A stretch of 64,000 nt of DNA from Cytospora piceicola (lineage: Eukaryota > Ascomycota > Sordariomycetes > Diaporthales > Cytosporaceae), in the NCBI GenBank assembly GCA_023375675.1, contig JALQBC010000018.1:124001-188000 (forward strand), given 5' to 3'. Positions 21,785-36,267 of the stretch are shown here, piece after piece. The notes below the pieces were generated by a model. It was not told the origin of the DNA. It saw nothing but the letters and a program-made list of their open reading frames with translations, and made no database searches. Position numbers and translations under genes: made by a program. Position 1 is the first letter of the stretch, and each line of letters starts with the position of its first letter.

Positions 21785-24700
21785 ATAATATAAAGGCTTA
21801 ATTTTAATTATATAATATCGTTAATTATCGAAAAAGGTTTACTTATTAAAAGAAAAGTAAAAAGAAATAAAGGTTTAAGGTTTAAACCTAGCTATTTAAA
21901 TTAATATATAGGCGATTCGGAAAGCTTATCGATAAAGCTAATAGTAGAGTTATTATATAACTTAAACCTTATTACTAATTCTGCTTCTATTCCCTTTATA
22001 ACTATAATAACCTCCTTTTTAAAAAAGTATAGAGTAAAACTATAAAAAAAGTATAGTATACGCTTATAATTAAACTTATAACTTATACTAACATAGCGTT
22101 TTCTCGGTTAAAAGAGGGATAAGTTTAAAAAATAAACTACTATACTAAAGGCCTTTATACCTTAGTTTATAGTCTCTTTTTATATTTAGTTATTAGTAAC
22201 TTAAAAGCGCTTATAAGTATTAATAGCTATTTTTATTCCTTTATTTAAAATACTACTATAAGCGGTTATATTATTAACTATATTATTAATTACGTTATTG
22301 ACTATAAATATACCGATACCTTATTTATATACTGATTTATAAAAAGGTTATCGACTTATTATATTTTAAAGTATATTATCGTTTAAGTATAAAGGTATTA
22401 ATTAATTACTAAATTAAACGTTTAATTAAAGCTTAAAGTACTTAAAGTATTTATTATAATAGTTATAAAAATCTATTAAAGCGTTATATAAGTCGGTAGT
22501 AGGGTATTATTCCGAATCTTTATCTTACCTTTTCTACTATATATAGTATTATAGCTTATAATAGTATATCTAGAAGGCTATTACCTATTTAACCTTTTAC
22601 TTTTCGTTGCTATTTATAATCTTTTCTTTAAAACGTAAGGGTTTTTACTTAAAAAGTAAGTTTTATAAGTCTTTATAAAAACAGTTAGTATAAAGCCTAT
22701 AATAACCTTTTTATACTAAAAAGACTTTTAAAGTATATAAATTATTTTTAGTGTTAATAATGTTATATAATTACTAGGTTAACGTAAAATCGAGTTTAAT
22801 ATTAAGACGGTCGGTAGTTTAAGTATTTTTTATAATAAAAACGTAGTTTTTAATTATAAAATTTAAGATTTAACGATATTATTTTTTTATTTTGTTTTAA
22901 AAAAGTCTTTTAAAGCTTATTAAGCCCGATTAATATAGCTTTATATTATCTTTATAATAGTTTATATCTGTTAATAAGAAAGATAGTTTTATAAAAACTT
23001 AAAGTTTTAAGTTTAGGTTTCTTAATTAAAATAAAAGTAAGGCCGGAATCTATAATATACTTTAAAAAGTATTAACTTATTTAATAACTTATATAAAGAA
23101 AACAGGCTTAAGTAAAGTTTAAAGCTAAAATTATAAAAAACTAATTATTTTAATAATAGTTAACAAATAACCGGAGTTATTAATCGATTTATTAGTTAAA
23201 GGTTTTAACTTGTTTAATAGTTTAAAAATATATAGTTAAAAAAAGGTTTTATTTAATACTTATAGTCTGGTAGGTTTTATTTATAAAGGTAAAGATAAAT
23301 TATAAACCTTGATTAAAGATAATAGACTTAAGTAATTTAAATACTTTAAAAGAGTTTATATAGTATATTTAAGTAGTATTTACTACTGTTACTATATTAA
23401 TATAAAATATATACTATAACGTTTTAAAAAACAATTAATAACTATTAAAAGGTTATTATAACCTTTATAATTATTAGGTATTTTTAAACTATTTATAACG
23501 AAATACTATTAATATCGCTATAATAGTAGTAAAGAATATTGTAAGCCCGAGGTCTTATTTTTAAAGTACTTTATTAAACGGTAAGTATAATTAGCTATAA
23601 AACGATAAATATCTTTATTTAAGCTTAGCTACTAATAACGTTATTATATAAGCTTTTTCGTTTTATTACGTTTAAAGTATACTATTATAATTTTAAAGTA
23701 AATATTATTAATTAACCGTGTTTATAGCTAGTTATAATTAAGAACTATTAACTATCTGTTATAAACGATATACTAATTATTTATAAAAGAGAAACTATTA
23801 ATATTTCGGTAAGCTTTATTATAGTATAATTTAAACGATAAGTACTTAGGATTATAACAGAGTAATAAACTTATTCATTTTAAGCCCGATTATTTTAATA
23901 AGTATAAAAGTATATCTTTTTTATAATAAGCTATATTAATAACGTTATTAACTATTAAATCGACCGGGTAAAGGTTATATAACAGATTTGAATCTAGTAT
24001 ATTATAAATATTACGTATAAAGAAGTCTATATTTTCTTCCTACTTATGCTTAAATATATAGAAAAACAATATATATTTCATTGTTTGTTTTATAAATAAA
24101 TATCGTTCAGGTAGCGCGATATTATATCTGCTATTATATTTTTTATATTTAAGTAAAAACAAATCGTAAAGTTAAACTAAAATAATAAATCGGCTTAACT
24201 ACCTTACCGATAATTTAAAAAGCGTTTAGTATTAAAGTAAATTAAAGCTTAATAATCTATAATTACTTTAAATAAAACTACTTACAGTTCGATTAATGTG
24301 ACTTTTTAAAACTTAAAACCTTTAATTATAGTTAAAAGCTTTTTATTATAAATATTATAGTTTTAAAGAAGAAACCTATCTAGTATTACTTTTTATTTTG
24401 TTTTCGGTATTTAAGCTTTAAGAATATATCGTTATAATCTATTAATTAATAAAAGCCTTCTTTTTTATAAGTTAGTCTAGTTAAAAACTTAGTAATTCAA
24501 TTGTATTTAAGTATAAACCAGCAGTAGAAATTATAGAATTCTGAAAATAACTATACTGTCTTTATTATATTAAGTAAGCGTTAATTATAAACTATTATCA
24601 TCTTTTTAAAGTCGGTAGAAATACTTTTTATTTTAATAATAAATTTTAAAAACTTTATTTAAGTTATATAAAACTTATACCTTTTTAAATTATCTTATAA

Positions 24701-27700
24701 TCTTATGTTTTATAAGCGTTCTAAAACCGTTATTCTATATTGTATATAATTCTTTTTTATCTTTAAAAAAATAATTATATTATCGATATAAGTATAGTAA
24801 ACCTTATTTAAATAATTTATTAAATTTCAATTAATATACTGTTAAAAAATAGCCGGTTTATTTATTAAATTAAATAATATAACTTTATATCGATAAGATT
24901 TTATTTAATATAGAAAATAGTAAAGTTTTTACTATTAAGATTTATTTAAATTTTATAAAATACTTATTATATATTAATTTTAATAGAAATAGTCGATTAA
25001 TTTAATCGGGTTATAGATTTATTGATTAAAGGTAATAGGTAGCAATCCTTCTTTATTATATCGTTTAGTTTCCGGTTATATATAGAAAAACGTAGCTTTC
25101 TTTTAGTTTTAACGATTATTAAGATAGAAAAGGCTTATAAGGTTTTAGCAGGTTCAATAAATCGTTTATTTATGTTATTTAGTATATATACTTTAATAGC
25201 TTTTATTTCTTTTAAAGATATCTTTTATAAAAGGTTATAGCTAACAGCTTTTTTAACCGACGTTTTATCTTTTAGTTTAATTTTATAATCGTATAAACAG
25301 TATACCGATAGCCGATTTAACTTTACTTTATTAAAGGTACGAAGTTAATAGTAATATTCTTTTAAAACTTATATTAATACTTGTTAGTAAAGTTCTTTTT
25401 TATCGAAAGGTATATTTTCAAGTTTTAAATTTATTTTCAAATATAACGGTCGATTATATATAGTAAGGTTATTACAACCTTAAAATTATCTTATTTTACT
25501 ATTATTATAAATAGCTAGGTATTAATAATGAAGATATTAATATAGCAGTAGGTTTAGGTAATTCTGTCTTTAGTTAAAATATAGTTTTTTGTATCGTTAT
25601 AGCTATAGAAGTATTATTATTCTTTTTCCTACTTCTTTTATATATATCGTTATAGCTATAGAAGTATTATTATTCTTTTTCCTACTTCTTTTATATATAT
25701 CGGTATACTATATGTTATTTTAACATTTAAGACTATTAAAGTAATTTAATAGTAAACGGTTATCTTAACGTTTTTATTAAAGTATTTTCTATCTTATAAA
25801 TCCTTTTATCTTAATAACGGGATTATATTATAAGAAGGCGGAGCGAAAAGCTTAGTTAAAACGAGTTTTAAATAAAAGTGTTTTTTAAAATACAGATATA
25901 TATATATATACTGCTATTATTATAAAGTCTTTTACTATGCTACTTTGTTTCCGGCGATATATTTATATACTATCCCTTTTTTAAAGAAAGAGGTCTTTAT
26001 TATTTTAATACTTTAAACTATAGTAAAGGTATTTTATAATTCAGTTAAGATTCGGTCGGTTATTTCTTTAAGCCGAAATAATAATATCGGTATTTTATAT
26101 TAAAAGTTATATTAAAATCTATAAGCTATTTAAAGCTAATAATAATATTATAATTTATATTTACTATAATTATTAATAGTTATTTATAAACGCGGCTTTA
26201 AATAATATAGTCGGCTATTAAAGCTACGTTTATTAGTTATAAGGCCTTTCTATTAAATCTTTTTTATTAAATATGAAAGAAATCTTATAATACGTCGGAT
26301 TTTAAAAAAGGTTTTTAGTTTTTTTATTATATTTAGAGAAATTAAACCGTTTACTTTTATATTTTTTAAATCTATTTATATATAAAGTTATTTTATTATG
26401 TATTACTATATAAAGTTAAAGTAATATATCGCCTTTTATAGTCTGTAAAAGAAATTAAAAGGTATTATTTTATTAATATTTAAGTTTATATAGTTAGTTG
26501 TGTTATATATCTTTAAAAGGAAGATAGCCTTTAAAAAGGAGTTTAATTACCTTAAAGTATTTATTTTTTTGCTTTTACTTTAACTAGCTTTAATATTTAT
26601 AAACGGTTTTAATTTATACGATATAAGCTTAACAACAGTTTTTATAGTTACTTATATTATTATTATTTTTCGGAAAGTACGAGTAAGTATAGCTAATATA
26701 TCCGGTTTACTTATAATTATAATAAACGCTTAACTGAAATAAACGAATTACCTTATCTTTAAATACTTTATATTATTAGATAATTTAAATAATATTTAAC
26801 CTACTATTTCCCGAAAAGCTATTAGTATTTCCATTATTTACGTTTTACTAAGTAGTAGGTTAGTTAGTAGTTTAGTTATTATTTTAATTCCGACAGTTAA
26901 AACTTTTATTACTTTCGCAGGTTTTTATAAAGTAAAGCTAAATAGAACGTTAGTTATTATAGTCGACTTATTAAGTAATATAATAATATTTTTTAAAGTT
27001 AATTAAAAGATTAACTTTATTTAAAGTTATAACGGATTATAGCCGAAGAATATTAGCTTGTTTATTATAAATCTCTTTTTTTTACTCGGACTTATTAATA
27101 TATAGTTTAGTTATTAATCTGATAAAAGTATTATAAAAGGTAAAAAAGGTTTTATTATGTTTTATTTTAAGTATTTTAAACTTTACATTAGCTTTTATTA
27201 ATTTATTCGGATTATAGTACTTATTTTCAAATTAAGTTAAAAGACCTTTAAAAGTAGTAATTTAATTAAGGTTGTTTAATTCGAAGTAAAAGGTTAAAGT
27301 AATAATAGCTTATTTACCAATAAAAAACTTAATAGTAATTATATATTATCTATTAAATAAATAGTAGTCTATATTTCTTATAAGCGTATTCTTAAGTTTA
27401 TAAATTTAAACTTTAAAAGGAAGGTTTTTATTCTTTTTATTATCGTTATACTAAATAAAAGGGTTAAGAACTTTAATAAAACGTTTAACTTTATATTCAG
27501 TGTCTTTTTTTTAAGTATTTAATAAACTTAATATTAAAAGTATTATAGTTTTAAAAAAAAGAAATAAGCTAGTTATGTTTTCAAAATAACGAATTATTAT
27601 TTTTAGAATTTAGCTATAAAGGTAGCTAAAGCTGTTTTACTTTAATAACTTACTTCCGAAGCCTTTTAATTTCGTGTTTTATAAAGCGTTTCTTTATTAA

Positions 27701-29491
27701 TAAGTTATAAATAAAAGGATTCTTTTCTTTTAGCTGTTTATCTTATTCTTATATAGTATTATAAAGTAAGGTAATTCTCTATTAAACCTTGTTATTAATT
27801 AAGTAAGGTATAGTTTTATTTATTTATTTTATAATATTTATAAAAATGTTTATAATATTATCGAAGTGCTTTACTTATAGTTTTATATTATTAAAGTTTT
27901 TATTAAGCCTTTTACTTAAAGAATATAGCTTTATTAAATAAGCCTATTAAGCTTAGCTAAGTATAGATTCTAATCGGAATTATTTATATAAAATACAGGT
28001 ATTCTATTAAAATATTTTCTTAAAGATTATTATATTTAAAAGGCTTTTTAGTTTCTATATTTTATTTCCTACCTTTATTAAAAAGGTATAAAAACACCCT
28101 TAGCCTTATATATCTTATTATAGTAATTAACCTTATCTTTAATATTAGCGTTAATCTACTTATCGTTAATCGGTAGTATAAGGTATTAATTATTTATTAT
28201 AGGAAAGTCTTAAGTTTTTTATATAGTTTTAATACCGCAGGTTTATTATTATTATAGTTATTATTATTATTAAACGGCTTTAAAGGATTGCCGATAAAGG
28301 TAAGTCCTCGGGCGCTTATCGTTATAAAGTATTACCCTATTAACGTTAGCTAAGGAAAACTTAACCTTTTTAATTAGCTTTATAATAAGTGTAAAGTAAA
28401 GCTTAAGCTTAAACTTAAGTTTTTCGATTAGGTTATTATAACGGCTAGTTATAAGGTTAAAGGTATTATTAAATAATTTAAGTATTTCGACGTTAAATAC
28501 GTCGCTTACGCTTTTAGCTATCGTATTTGTTTTTATTATAGATGTTTATCTATATAGCTCTTTTAAGATATAAGGGTTTTTGTTTTTATAATAATTATAA
28601 CGGCAATTAGGTTAATTACAGTATAAAAGCTCTATTTTAATTACGTAATGTTATAAGCTAGTACCTTTTAAAGCGTATAAGATTAGTTAGCGGTATACTA
28701 GTTACTATTCAGTATGTTTAGTTATTTTAAGTACCTAGCTTTTTTAAGTATTCTCTCTCTTTTTTAATTAGCTTGAATAATACTTCTTTTAAGTACTTAC
28801 TAGATTTTTAACTATAAGCTAGCCCTTTATATTTATTCGAGTTCCTTTTCTAATCGGCTTTATTAGAATTATACCGGATTTTACAGAAAAGCCGCTTTTA
28901 TTTATTATAAAATTAAACCGATAAGTTCTTTCTCTTTCCGAATAGCTAGTATATTATAAAGACCTTTATTTATAGCTAGTTTTAATATATATAAAGTTTA
29001 TAGTAAACGAGAATATAATCGGGAGTTTTTAATCTTAGTTTTTTTTATATATTTAATTAACTAAATAGCTTTTTATAAGCGTTGTTTTTATTATAAGGCT
29101 TATATTTTATAAGCTTCGATAATTAGCCTATTACCTTTTTTTAATATATAGACGAAACCTTAAGTAAACCTTACCGGTAGCGAAAAGCTATACTCTGCCT
29201 TATTACTATAAAATAAAACGTAAAAAGAATAGGTTTATATATAAATCGGTGAAAGTAAACTGTTTTTAAAGCTAAGGTTAAAGCTTAGCTTAATAATTAT
29301 AAAATTATCCTTTTAGCTATAAACGTATCGCGTATAGTATATAATCTACTAAAAAAGATATATAACCGGATATTTACTTTAAGTTTATTAGTTATTTATA
29401 AATTTTTAACTTTTTTATACTAACTACTTTTACTATCCTCGACTTAAACTTTTTTAATCCGATGAATATCGATATTATATAAGTTTAAAAC
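21785..29491 (-). mobile_element. RIP-degraded Ty3/Gypsy retrotransposon, minus strand
   Basis: On the minus strand around 25,075-24,950 the translation RKLNDIIKKDCYLLPLINKS is followed by a degraded VFYKI-type block: the fingers/palm region of a Gypsy reverse transcriptase. At about 24,800-24,775 the catalytic box reads YIDN followed by IIIF, where YxDD is expected; Asp to Asn is a G-to-A change. VLERL follows at the correct distance. The rest is full of TAA/TAG stops and I could not delimit gag, integrase or LTRs. The element ends are uncertain: the left limit is set by repeat copy A and the right by the Copia insertion at 29,492. A 53-bp tandem duplication lies at 25,592-25,697. Confidence 0.7.
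25592..25697. repeat. 53-bp tandem duplication
   Basis: Two adjacent, essentially identical copies (period 53) begin TATCGTTATAGCTATAGAAG. They lie within the degraded Gypsy element. The near-perfect identity suggests that the duplication arose after most of the RIP-type mutation. Confidence 0.85.
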
Positions 29492-29691
29492 TGTAGAACG
29501 CTGCTTATTCAGGCAGGCGGTCAGGCCTACCGCCTTAGCAAGGCGGTAAAACTGTTAAGCCGCCTAGCCTATAGATAGGTTTCTATACCAGGCCTATAGA
29601 TAACTTTAAACCTAGAATACAAACACACACAACTATAAGCTAATAAACTAAACGATCGATCGTATTTATATTACCTTAAGCCTTACTAACA
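29492..29691 (+). repeat. 5' LTR of the Copia element (200 bp)
   Basis: Begins TGTAGAACGC and ends ACTAACA (TG..CA). It differs from the 3' LTR almost only by transitions, as expected when RIP acts on both copies. It contains a GC-rich inverted repeat GGCGGT..ACCGCC near its start. Confidence 0.93.
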
Positions 29692-32600
29692 CTAATCAGT
29701 AGTTATATAAGTAACCTCTGACAATAAGGTTAAAAGAGGCAGATTTTTCTTATAATCATTCTATAACGATTAGGGCTCTTCTATAAGCTATTCGTCGTAT
29801 TTTAAGTCGCGAGATTTACGCTAAGATTAAAGCTATTTATAGTTATTCAGGTATAGCTAACTTTTAGAAAGTAGTTGATATTAACCGATAAACCCTTATA
29901 AAGCCTTTTTAAACCAATCTAACGATAATATATCTGTTTAGAAAACTACCTCGCGACTTACCGATACGTACTATCGTATAATACCTTTAAAACTTCTTTA
30001 TACTATAAACTTTCCTTCCGAACGAAACTGTATATTTATTTTATATTATAAACTTCTCTTAAGGTAAAACCTACATACTTTCTCGGCTTATTATTTCTTC
30101 TACCGAAAACAACTTTCTATTACAACCTTTCCTTATAACGATTATAAACCTTCCCTTTATATCTATACTTTACGATTTTATAATAAACCCCCTTTACGAT
30201 TATAACCTTTATAACCTTTACGAACTCCCCTTCCCTTACAACCGTACTTATAATTTTCCTCCTTCTTCGAAACCTTACGAAACCCTCCCTTAAAAACCTT
30301 ACTTCGCAATAAACCCTTTCTCTATAAACCTTTTCGACGTTAGTTATATAAATAAGAAAGCTAGTAAAAGTTAAACTACCGTATAGTAATTTTAAACGAT
30401 TACTACCTATAAGTAAATAGTTTAAACGTACTAATAGTTAGTTAGAAAAATATAATATAAAAACGTCTCTTTCTTTATATACCCCGATTACGATTACTAT
30501 AACTTCGTAATAGCCTCCGATAAAAATAAGGCCGATAGCCTCTACCTTTTATAAAAATACCTCGACAGCTTAATAAAAGTATTATAAGTTCTTTAAAGCT
30601 AATAGATATACGTCGACTTAGAGCTATAAGATATCTTTATAAGTAAAGATATATTTAACGAAGTTAGTATAATAACTTTTACTGCGTGTATTATCGAAAA
30701 TCTTCGTTAAATAAGCGTTATCGGTAACTATCTATTAATAAACTTTTAAAAGGACTTTAAAAGCTAAAATAAAAATATATTTAAATTAATCGTCTTTACT
30801 TAATAATATAAAATAAAAACCTTTTTAAAAGAACGGAAAATCTATATAAGTCTATATAAAAGCTACTTTACTACTTAACTACCGGATATTATAATAAAAA
30901 AAGAGCTACCGATATAGCTAAAAGATAAGATAAAAACAGAATAGTTCTTTCCCGACGTAAAAGTAAAGTAAAAGGCGAAATAAACTATTATCGATAAAGC
31001 AGAAAAGTAGCCGAAGCTTTCTATAAGTAGTAGTTATAACCCCTTTCTCTTTTAGCTTAAAGATAATAATAATAACGTAATACCGTTTATCGAAAAAAAT
31101 AAATCGTCGGTAGTTCTACTTTTCGAAAAAGAATAAGAATAACAATTACTATATTATATACTATTACTTTCTCCTTCTTTTAAGCCTTTACTATAATCGA
31201 AAATATAGCCGCCGCCGCTACTACGAAATATAAGGCTATTAACAGGCTTTTAAAGACCGACGTAACCTATTACGTTATAAAATTAACCTTAGAATTATCT
31301 AAGCCTTCCCCCTTTATAGTTATATACGCCGGCCGGTATACTATACTACTAATAAAAAACTATATATCCTTTAGTCTTTAAATACCCTTATAAGCCGTTA
31401 TATAACTTTTATAAAACTCTCTTTTCCTATTAAATACTTAACCGTATATTAAAACTAAAAAAGATTATAGCTTTTTCGAAGGCTTAAAATAAAGATAAGA
31501 AGTAAACCGGAAAGCTTTATAACCTGTTAAATAATAAACTAAAAATCTTTATAAATCTTTACTACTATAGCGGTATTTAGCTAAACTAGTTTTATACCGT
31601 ACTTCTTTAAATTCTTATTAAAAAAGCCGAAACTTATTATATTTACTATATCGATATAGCAGATAATTTTACTATAATATATAAAAAGCTAAAAACTTAC
31701 TTTAAAACCGATATAAATTATTAATAGTATTATAACGATTAAACTAGTATAACGTTTAACAGCCTTTAAAATAATAAAAATAACGTCGATAAAAGCCTTT
31801 ATAAAGTCTTACGTCTTATACTAAATAAACTTTAGCTTTATTAATATACCCTTAGCCTTTATTATACTAACGATAAGATCTTAAAAATAACAGTCTTTCG
31901 AATATATAAAAAAGTAGCTAAATTCGAACACGCCTTTTATATATCTGTTACTCTTTATAAAAAGCTTTTTTAAAACCTCCGCTCGTTCTTTAAGCTATCC
32001 TTTAAACGAAAGAATAATACCGGTAGCTATTTCGTCTAAGAATAACTTAACGACGAAGCCTATTACCTTAACCGTCGATATAATAATAATCGCTAATAAA
32101 AAGGTTTTAACTTCCGAAAAAGCAGTTCCGGCTTTTATAAAAGGACTTTCTATAATAACCGTCGGGATAATAAACGCCGGTAACTATATAAGAAAAAAAA
32201 GTACTTTATTTATAGCTAAAAAGGCTATTAGTTTATAAAGTATACCTCGGAAACGAAATAACGTTTTTAAAACTAATACTTAATATAATACGAATACTAT
32301 AGTAAATTAGCTACGGAAAAAGGCTTTATAACCTTTTTAACTAACTATAAAAACTATAAAACCGCTTATAGTATTAATAGCCTAGCTAAATAAAATAATA
32401 ACAATAATAGTAAAGCTAATATCTTCGAAAATAAAAAGGCTATATACTAGCTAATAAATATAGCTTTCCTTTATACTATTTCTAATAATAATAACGGTAA
32501 AGCCGGATATAAAGATACTATTACCCCGGCTTTATAGTTTACCTTTTAAAAACGTTATTTAAAGCTAAAATTCTAAAGTATTATCTTTAATACTAAAGTA

Positions 32601-32975
32601 ATAGAGTTCTCGACTATAGGCTATAACTAATACCTCGCCTTTTAACGTAAAGATCCCTCGGTAAAAATAAATAAAACTAAAGCCGGTAAAGCTATTATTA
32701 AATTTAGCCGAAAAGTATAGCTATCTTCTTTTAGTATTATCGACGTCGGCTTACCTATTAGAGTTATAACTTTTTATATTATTAATATATCTACGCCGTT
32801 CTTTTTATATATTTAAAATATAAATAAATTAAACGTCTTTTTTCGAAACACTATAAACAAGTTAGTAAAAGTTAACAGATAAGGTAAAGAAAAGGCTATT
32901 CCTGTTATTTAAAAGTAAAGTTATCTATAGTTCTTTCTTTTAAAGCGAGATGCCGGCGTATTCTTTATAGAAAAA

Positions 32976-33512
32976 GAGCTACGTCGTCTCTATCGTCGTT
33001 TTAAATATCCGACCGTTAATCGATTATCCTAGCTATAAACGAATACCGGTTATAAGGTCGACGTCGTAGTTTTTAAAGTTATTATAAAGTTCTGCTATTA
33101 TTATTATTAGATAAAAGGCTTTACCTTTTAACGATTTAAATTTACTTTAAAAAATAATTATAACTTTAATTATAAGCTTATTATCGACGTTATATACCTA
33201 CTCGGAAAGCCGGTACTTTATATAATAAACTCGTCGACGTCCTTTTAAACCGTTCGCTTTCTAACCTTATTATCTACTAAAGATATATAAAAAGCCTTCC
33301 GGATAATATAAATAAATATATATCTTAAACCTTTTAACTAACTAGTTTATAATACCGGTATTAACTTTACGTCGGTAGAATTCCGAAACGAAACTAAAAT
33401 TATAAAAATTACGTATAAACAGGTGCTTATAAAGGCCTATTAGTCTATAAGAAAAGTCGAAAAATATTACAGCCCCTTATACTATACCTTTAAAATTCTA
33501 TACGCCGAGCTT
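32976..33512 (+). pseudogene. Copia integrase remnant
   Basis: One uninterrupted register across about 180 codons contains roughly ten stop codons, mostly at expected Gln or Trp positions. The zinc-binding His and Cys codons read as Tyr in several places. Of the catalytic triad the first Asp (IIDVIYL) survives, the second reads Asn (VYNTG) and the Glu reads Lys (LIKAY). Confidence 0.88.
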
Positions 33513-34217
33513 TTAACTATTTTTAATAATAATACTATTCTATAGATAGCCGTTAAAGCCGTTAACGATATAATAATACCGGATATGTTAGTACTTATAC
33601 TACTCGTCTTTAGCGCCTTCTCTCGAGTAAACTTCGATTCGCTTTTATCGCTATCGATATTATAACGTATAAAGGTAATCGTAAAAGCTATAAAAGTATT
33701 ACAGAAACTCTTTATAAAATAACAGATTAATAAAACTATCGTTATATAAAATAGCTTAAACGTAAACAACTAAATAGCTTTACCTCTTTAAAGTAAGGTA
33801 CGCGTATAGTAAGAAACAAAGGGCTAGTAAGGCCTATATAGGCTGCTCGCCGTTAATAAATATGATTTTATACTAAACTTTTCTAATAAACCTGTTAAAT
33901 TTCGATCTATACTAATTCGCCTATATCTCTGCGACAATTCCGAAGATATAACCCTTAAAATATCCCCTTCGCTCGGTCCGGTATAAACCCCGGCACGAAC
34001 CTTTAAAGTATCTCCTTCGCTTAATCCGACGTAAACCGAGCTATAGCCGCCGATCGCTCCGGCGTAGACCGAACTATAAAAGCTATAAAAGCGCGGCCGG
34101 CCCCTTAAGTCTAAGAATAAGCTTAAACCAGCTACCCTAACTACCCCGGCTGCCCCGGCTACCCCGACTACCCCGGCTACCCCCGTCTTCCTTACTTAAA
34201 AAGAAAAAGATAACTAC

Positions 34218-34670
34218 GAGTTAGCTTTAAAGCTATACTATAATAGCGTTATTACTAGCCCTAGTAAGCCCTTCGAAGAGTTTAATATAAAAGAAATTAT
34301 AAACCTTATCGGCCGTAGCGTTTTCCGTTTTAAGCTGTTTAATTAAAAAGCTTACAGCCTATACCGCCTATTTAAAACGCGAATAGTCTATAAGGTTAAA
34401 AGTAAAACTAAAAGGTCGTACGAAAAGTTATACCTTATTATTCAGAGGTATAATAACGCCGGTAAAAAAGATATCTTTACTTAATCGCTAACGATTTAAA
34501 AGGTTAGCTAATATATTATCGCCGCCCTTACCTTATCTCTACTCCGAATAAGTATAATCGTAGAACTTTATAACGTTACGTAAGCCTACCTTTAATTAAA
34601 ATCAGAGTTAATATAAACGATTTTAGCTATATTACCGAAAGAACTCAAGCTCTAATATCTTTTAAATACT
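34218..34670 (+). pseudogene. Copia reverse transcriptase remnant
   Basis: The translation follows the fungal Copia consensus (KTR-x-VY-V-KS, YEK-x-x-L-IIQ-x-YN, GK-x-x-x-T-Q-S) with stops replacing Gln in the T-Q-S, T-I-Q and V-S-Q positions. The D of the RD-x-T-Q-A-Y motif reads Asn. Confidence 0.88.
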
Positions 34671-36062
34671 ATTATACGGCTTATAAAGCCTTTTTATAAT
34701 ATCGCCGAGGTAAACGTATACTAATAAACGACGTATTATAAGTACTATTATATAAGACTCGGTATAAATACATCTATATATAACCTTTACCTTTTTATTA
34801 TAGCCGATAGTAAAGACTTTTTTAACATCGTCGGTATATAAACCGATAATACCTTTATACTCGAAACCCTGGCTTTTTTAGTAACGAAAAAAAAGGAAAT
34901 CTAAAAAGCAAAGATTAAATATAAGCTTAAAATAAAGCTTTCGCCGAACACTCCCCTCGATTTTAATAGTATTAAAGTAACGATATACGACGATAGATCT
35001 ATTAAGGTTAAACAGAAAGAATAAAACGCTAAAATCGAAAAGGTTAACCCGAAAGCGCTTAACTATACTTAAAAGTATTTTAAACAATATACTTATAAAG
35101 TATATTTAATATCGATTTATTAGCCGGAAGCCGCCTTTAATCTCTCTGTCGTAGCTTAGATTTAAAACTTAAATATAAAAAACTGTAAGCTATTAAATTA
35201 ACGCCTTAAATAGTAAATAAAAAACGTTAAAAAGAATTTATAATATATCGCTTTAAATCTAACGAAAACTAGATTAACCGTCTTTATCGATAATTTATTT
35301 ATAAACAACCGAAATCTTAGTTTTTAAATCGGCTTTATAATCGTTCTTATCGATAAAGAGAAAAACAATAATAATATATAGTATAAAATATAAAGTAACG
35401 TTTTATACTAGTCCTTTATAAAATATAAATATATTATACGAAACGTTTTAGTATTAAAGATATATAGTATAACTAGCGGCTTCGATCTCGGCGCTGTAAT
35501 TTTATCTACTTTAAAAATAATTATCGATTAACTAAACCTTCCGACGATCTTCCTTACGATCTATATAAACTCGTACTTATTATATAAGTGCTTAGTTAAG
35601 CTAAACACGATAAAAGAGAAGCGGCTAATAATCGATATTATATCGCTACGCTAATCGTACGAAAAGTAAAAGATTTACAAAATACGATAGATTAACGGTA
35701 ACGATAATCCGGCCGACGTAATAATAAAAGCATCGCTAAATAAGGCTTTAATATACCTAATCGATTTAAATAAGTTAATAATTAGGGTAAAGGGATATAT
35801 AAACCGGGCTTAATCGATAACGTAGACAGTATAGTAAACCGAAGGTATCGGCCTATAATACCGTAGGCACTATACCTTATAATCGGTCCGACGGCAGACC
35901 GAATAAAGGCGATAATTAAAAAAACGTCGATTTATAAAAGCATTGTAAACGATTAAAAAAAAGCTTATACGTATAAAGCTATAAAAGCCTATATATATAA
36001 GGCTATAGATAATATAGGTAGATCGATAGTACGAAGCTATTGTAAAACAGAAAAGCTATTAG

Positions 36063-36262
36063 TATAAAACGCTACCTAATCAGGTAAGCGGTTAGGCCTA
36101 CCGCCTCGGTAAGGCAGCAGAACTGTTAAGCCGCCTAGCCTATAAATAGGTTTCTACACTAAGCTTATAGATAGCTTTAAACCTAGAATACAGACACACA
36201 CAACTACAAGCTAACAAACTGAACAATCGATCGTATTTATATCACCCTAAGCCCTACTAACA
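36063..36262 (+). repeat. 3' LTR of the Copia element (200 bp)
   Basis: Same length and ends as the 5' LTR, except that its first bases read TATAAAACGC: the initial TG has become TA, a RIP-type G-to-A change at the LTR terminus. It is followed immediately by the AAAAC target duplication. Confidence 0.93.
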
Positions 36263-36267
36263 AAAAC

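Larger units (their letters stand above)
29492..36262 (+). mobile_element. Complete but RIP-inactivated Ty1/Copia LTR retrotransposon
   Basis: The element is 6,771 bp, bounded by two 200-bp LTRs and flanked by a perfect 5-bp target duplication AAAAC (29,487-29,491 and 36,263-36,267). One long frame with interspersed stops shows Copia gene order. The integrase is at 32,976-33,512: an HHCC remnant LYRRFKYPTVNRL with KFCYYYY, then IIDVIYLLGKPVLY, VYNTGINFTSVEF and SIRKVEKYYSPL. The reverse transcriptase is at 34,218-34,670: LFKTRIVYKVKSKTKRSYEK, then LIIQRYNNAGKKD, then LYNVT-stop-AYL. Integrase before reverse transcriptase defines Copia. Catalytic positions are hit: the second integrase Asp is Asn, the Glu is Lys, and the reverse-transcriptase Asp is Asn. 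Most stops sit where Gln is expected, so C-to-T at CpA explains them. RNase H should lie near 35.5-36.0 kb. It is inserted into older AT-rich repeats. Confidence 0.93.

Noticed and set aside
33482..33769. Minus-strand ORF inside the Copia element
   Set aside because: It opposes the integrase frame and is rich in Ile/Phe/Tyr, as expected from AT-rich DNA by chance.
34878..35087. 69-codon minus-strand ORF
   Set aside because: Antisense to the degraded Copia pol frame; composition-driven.
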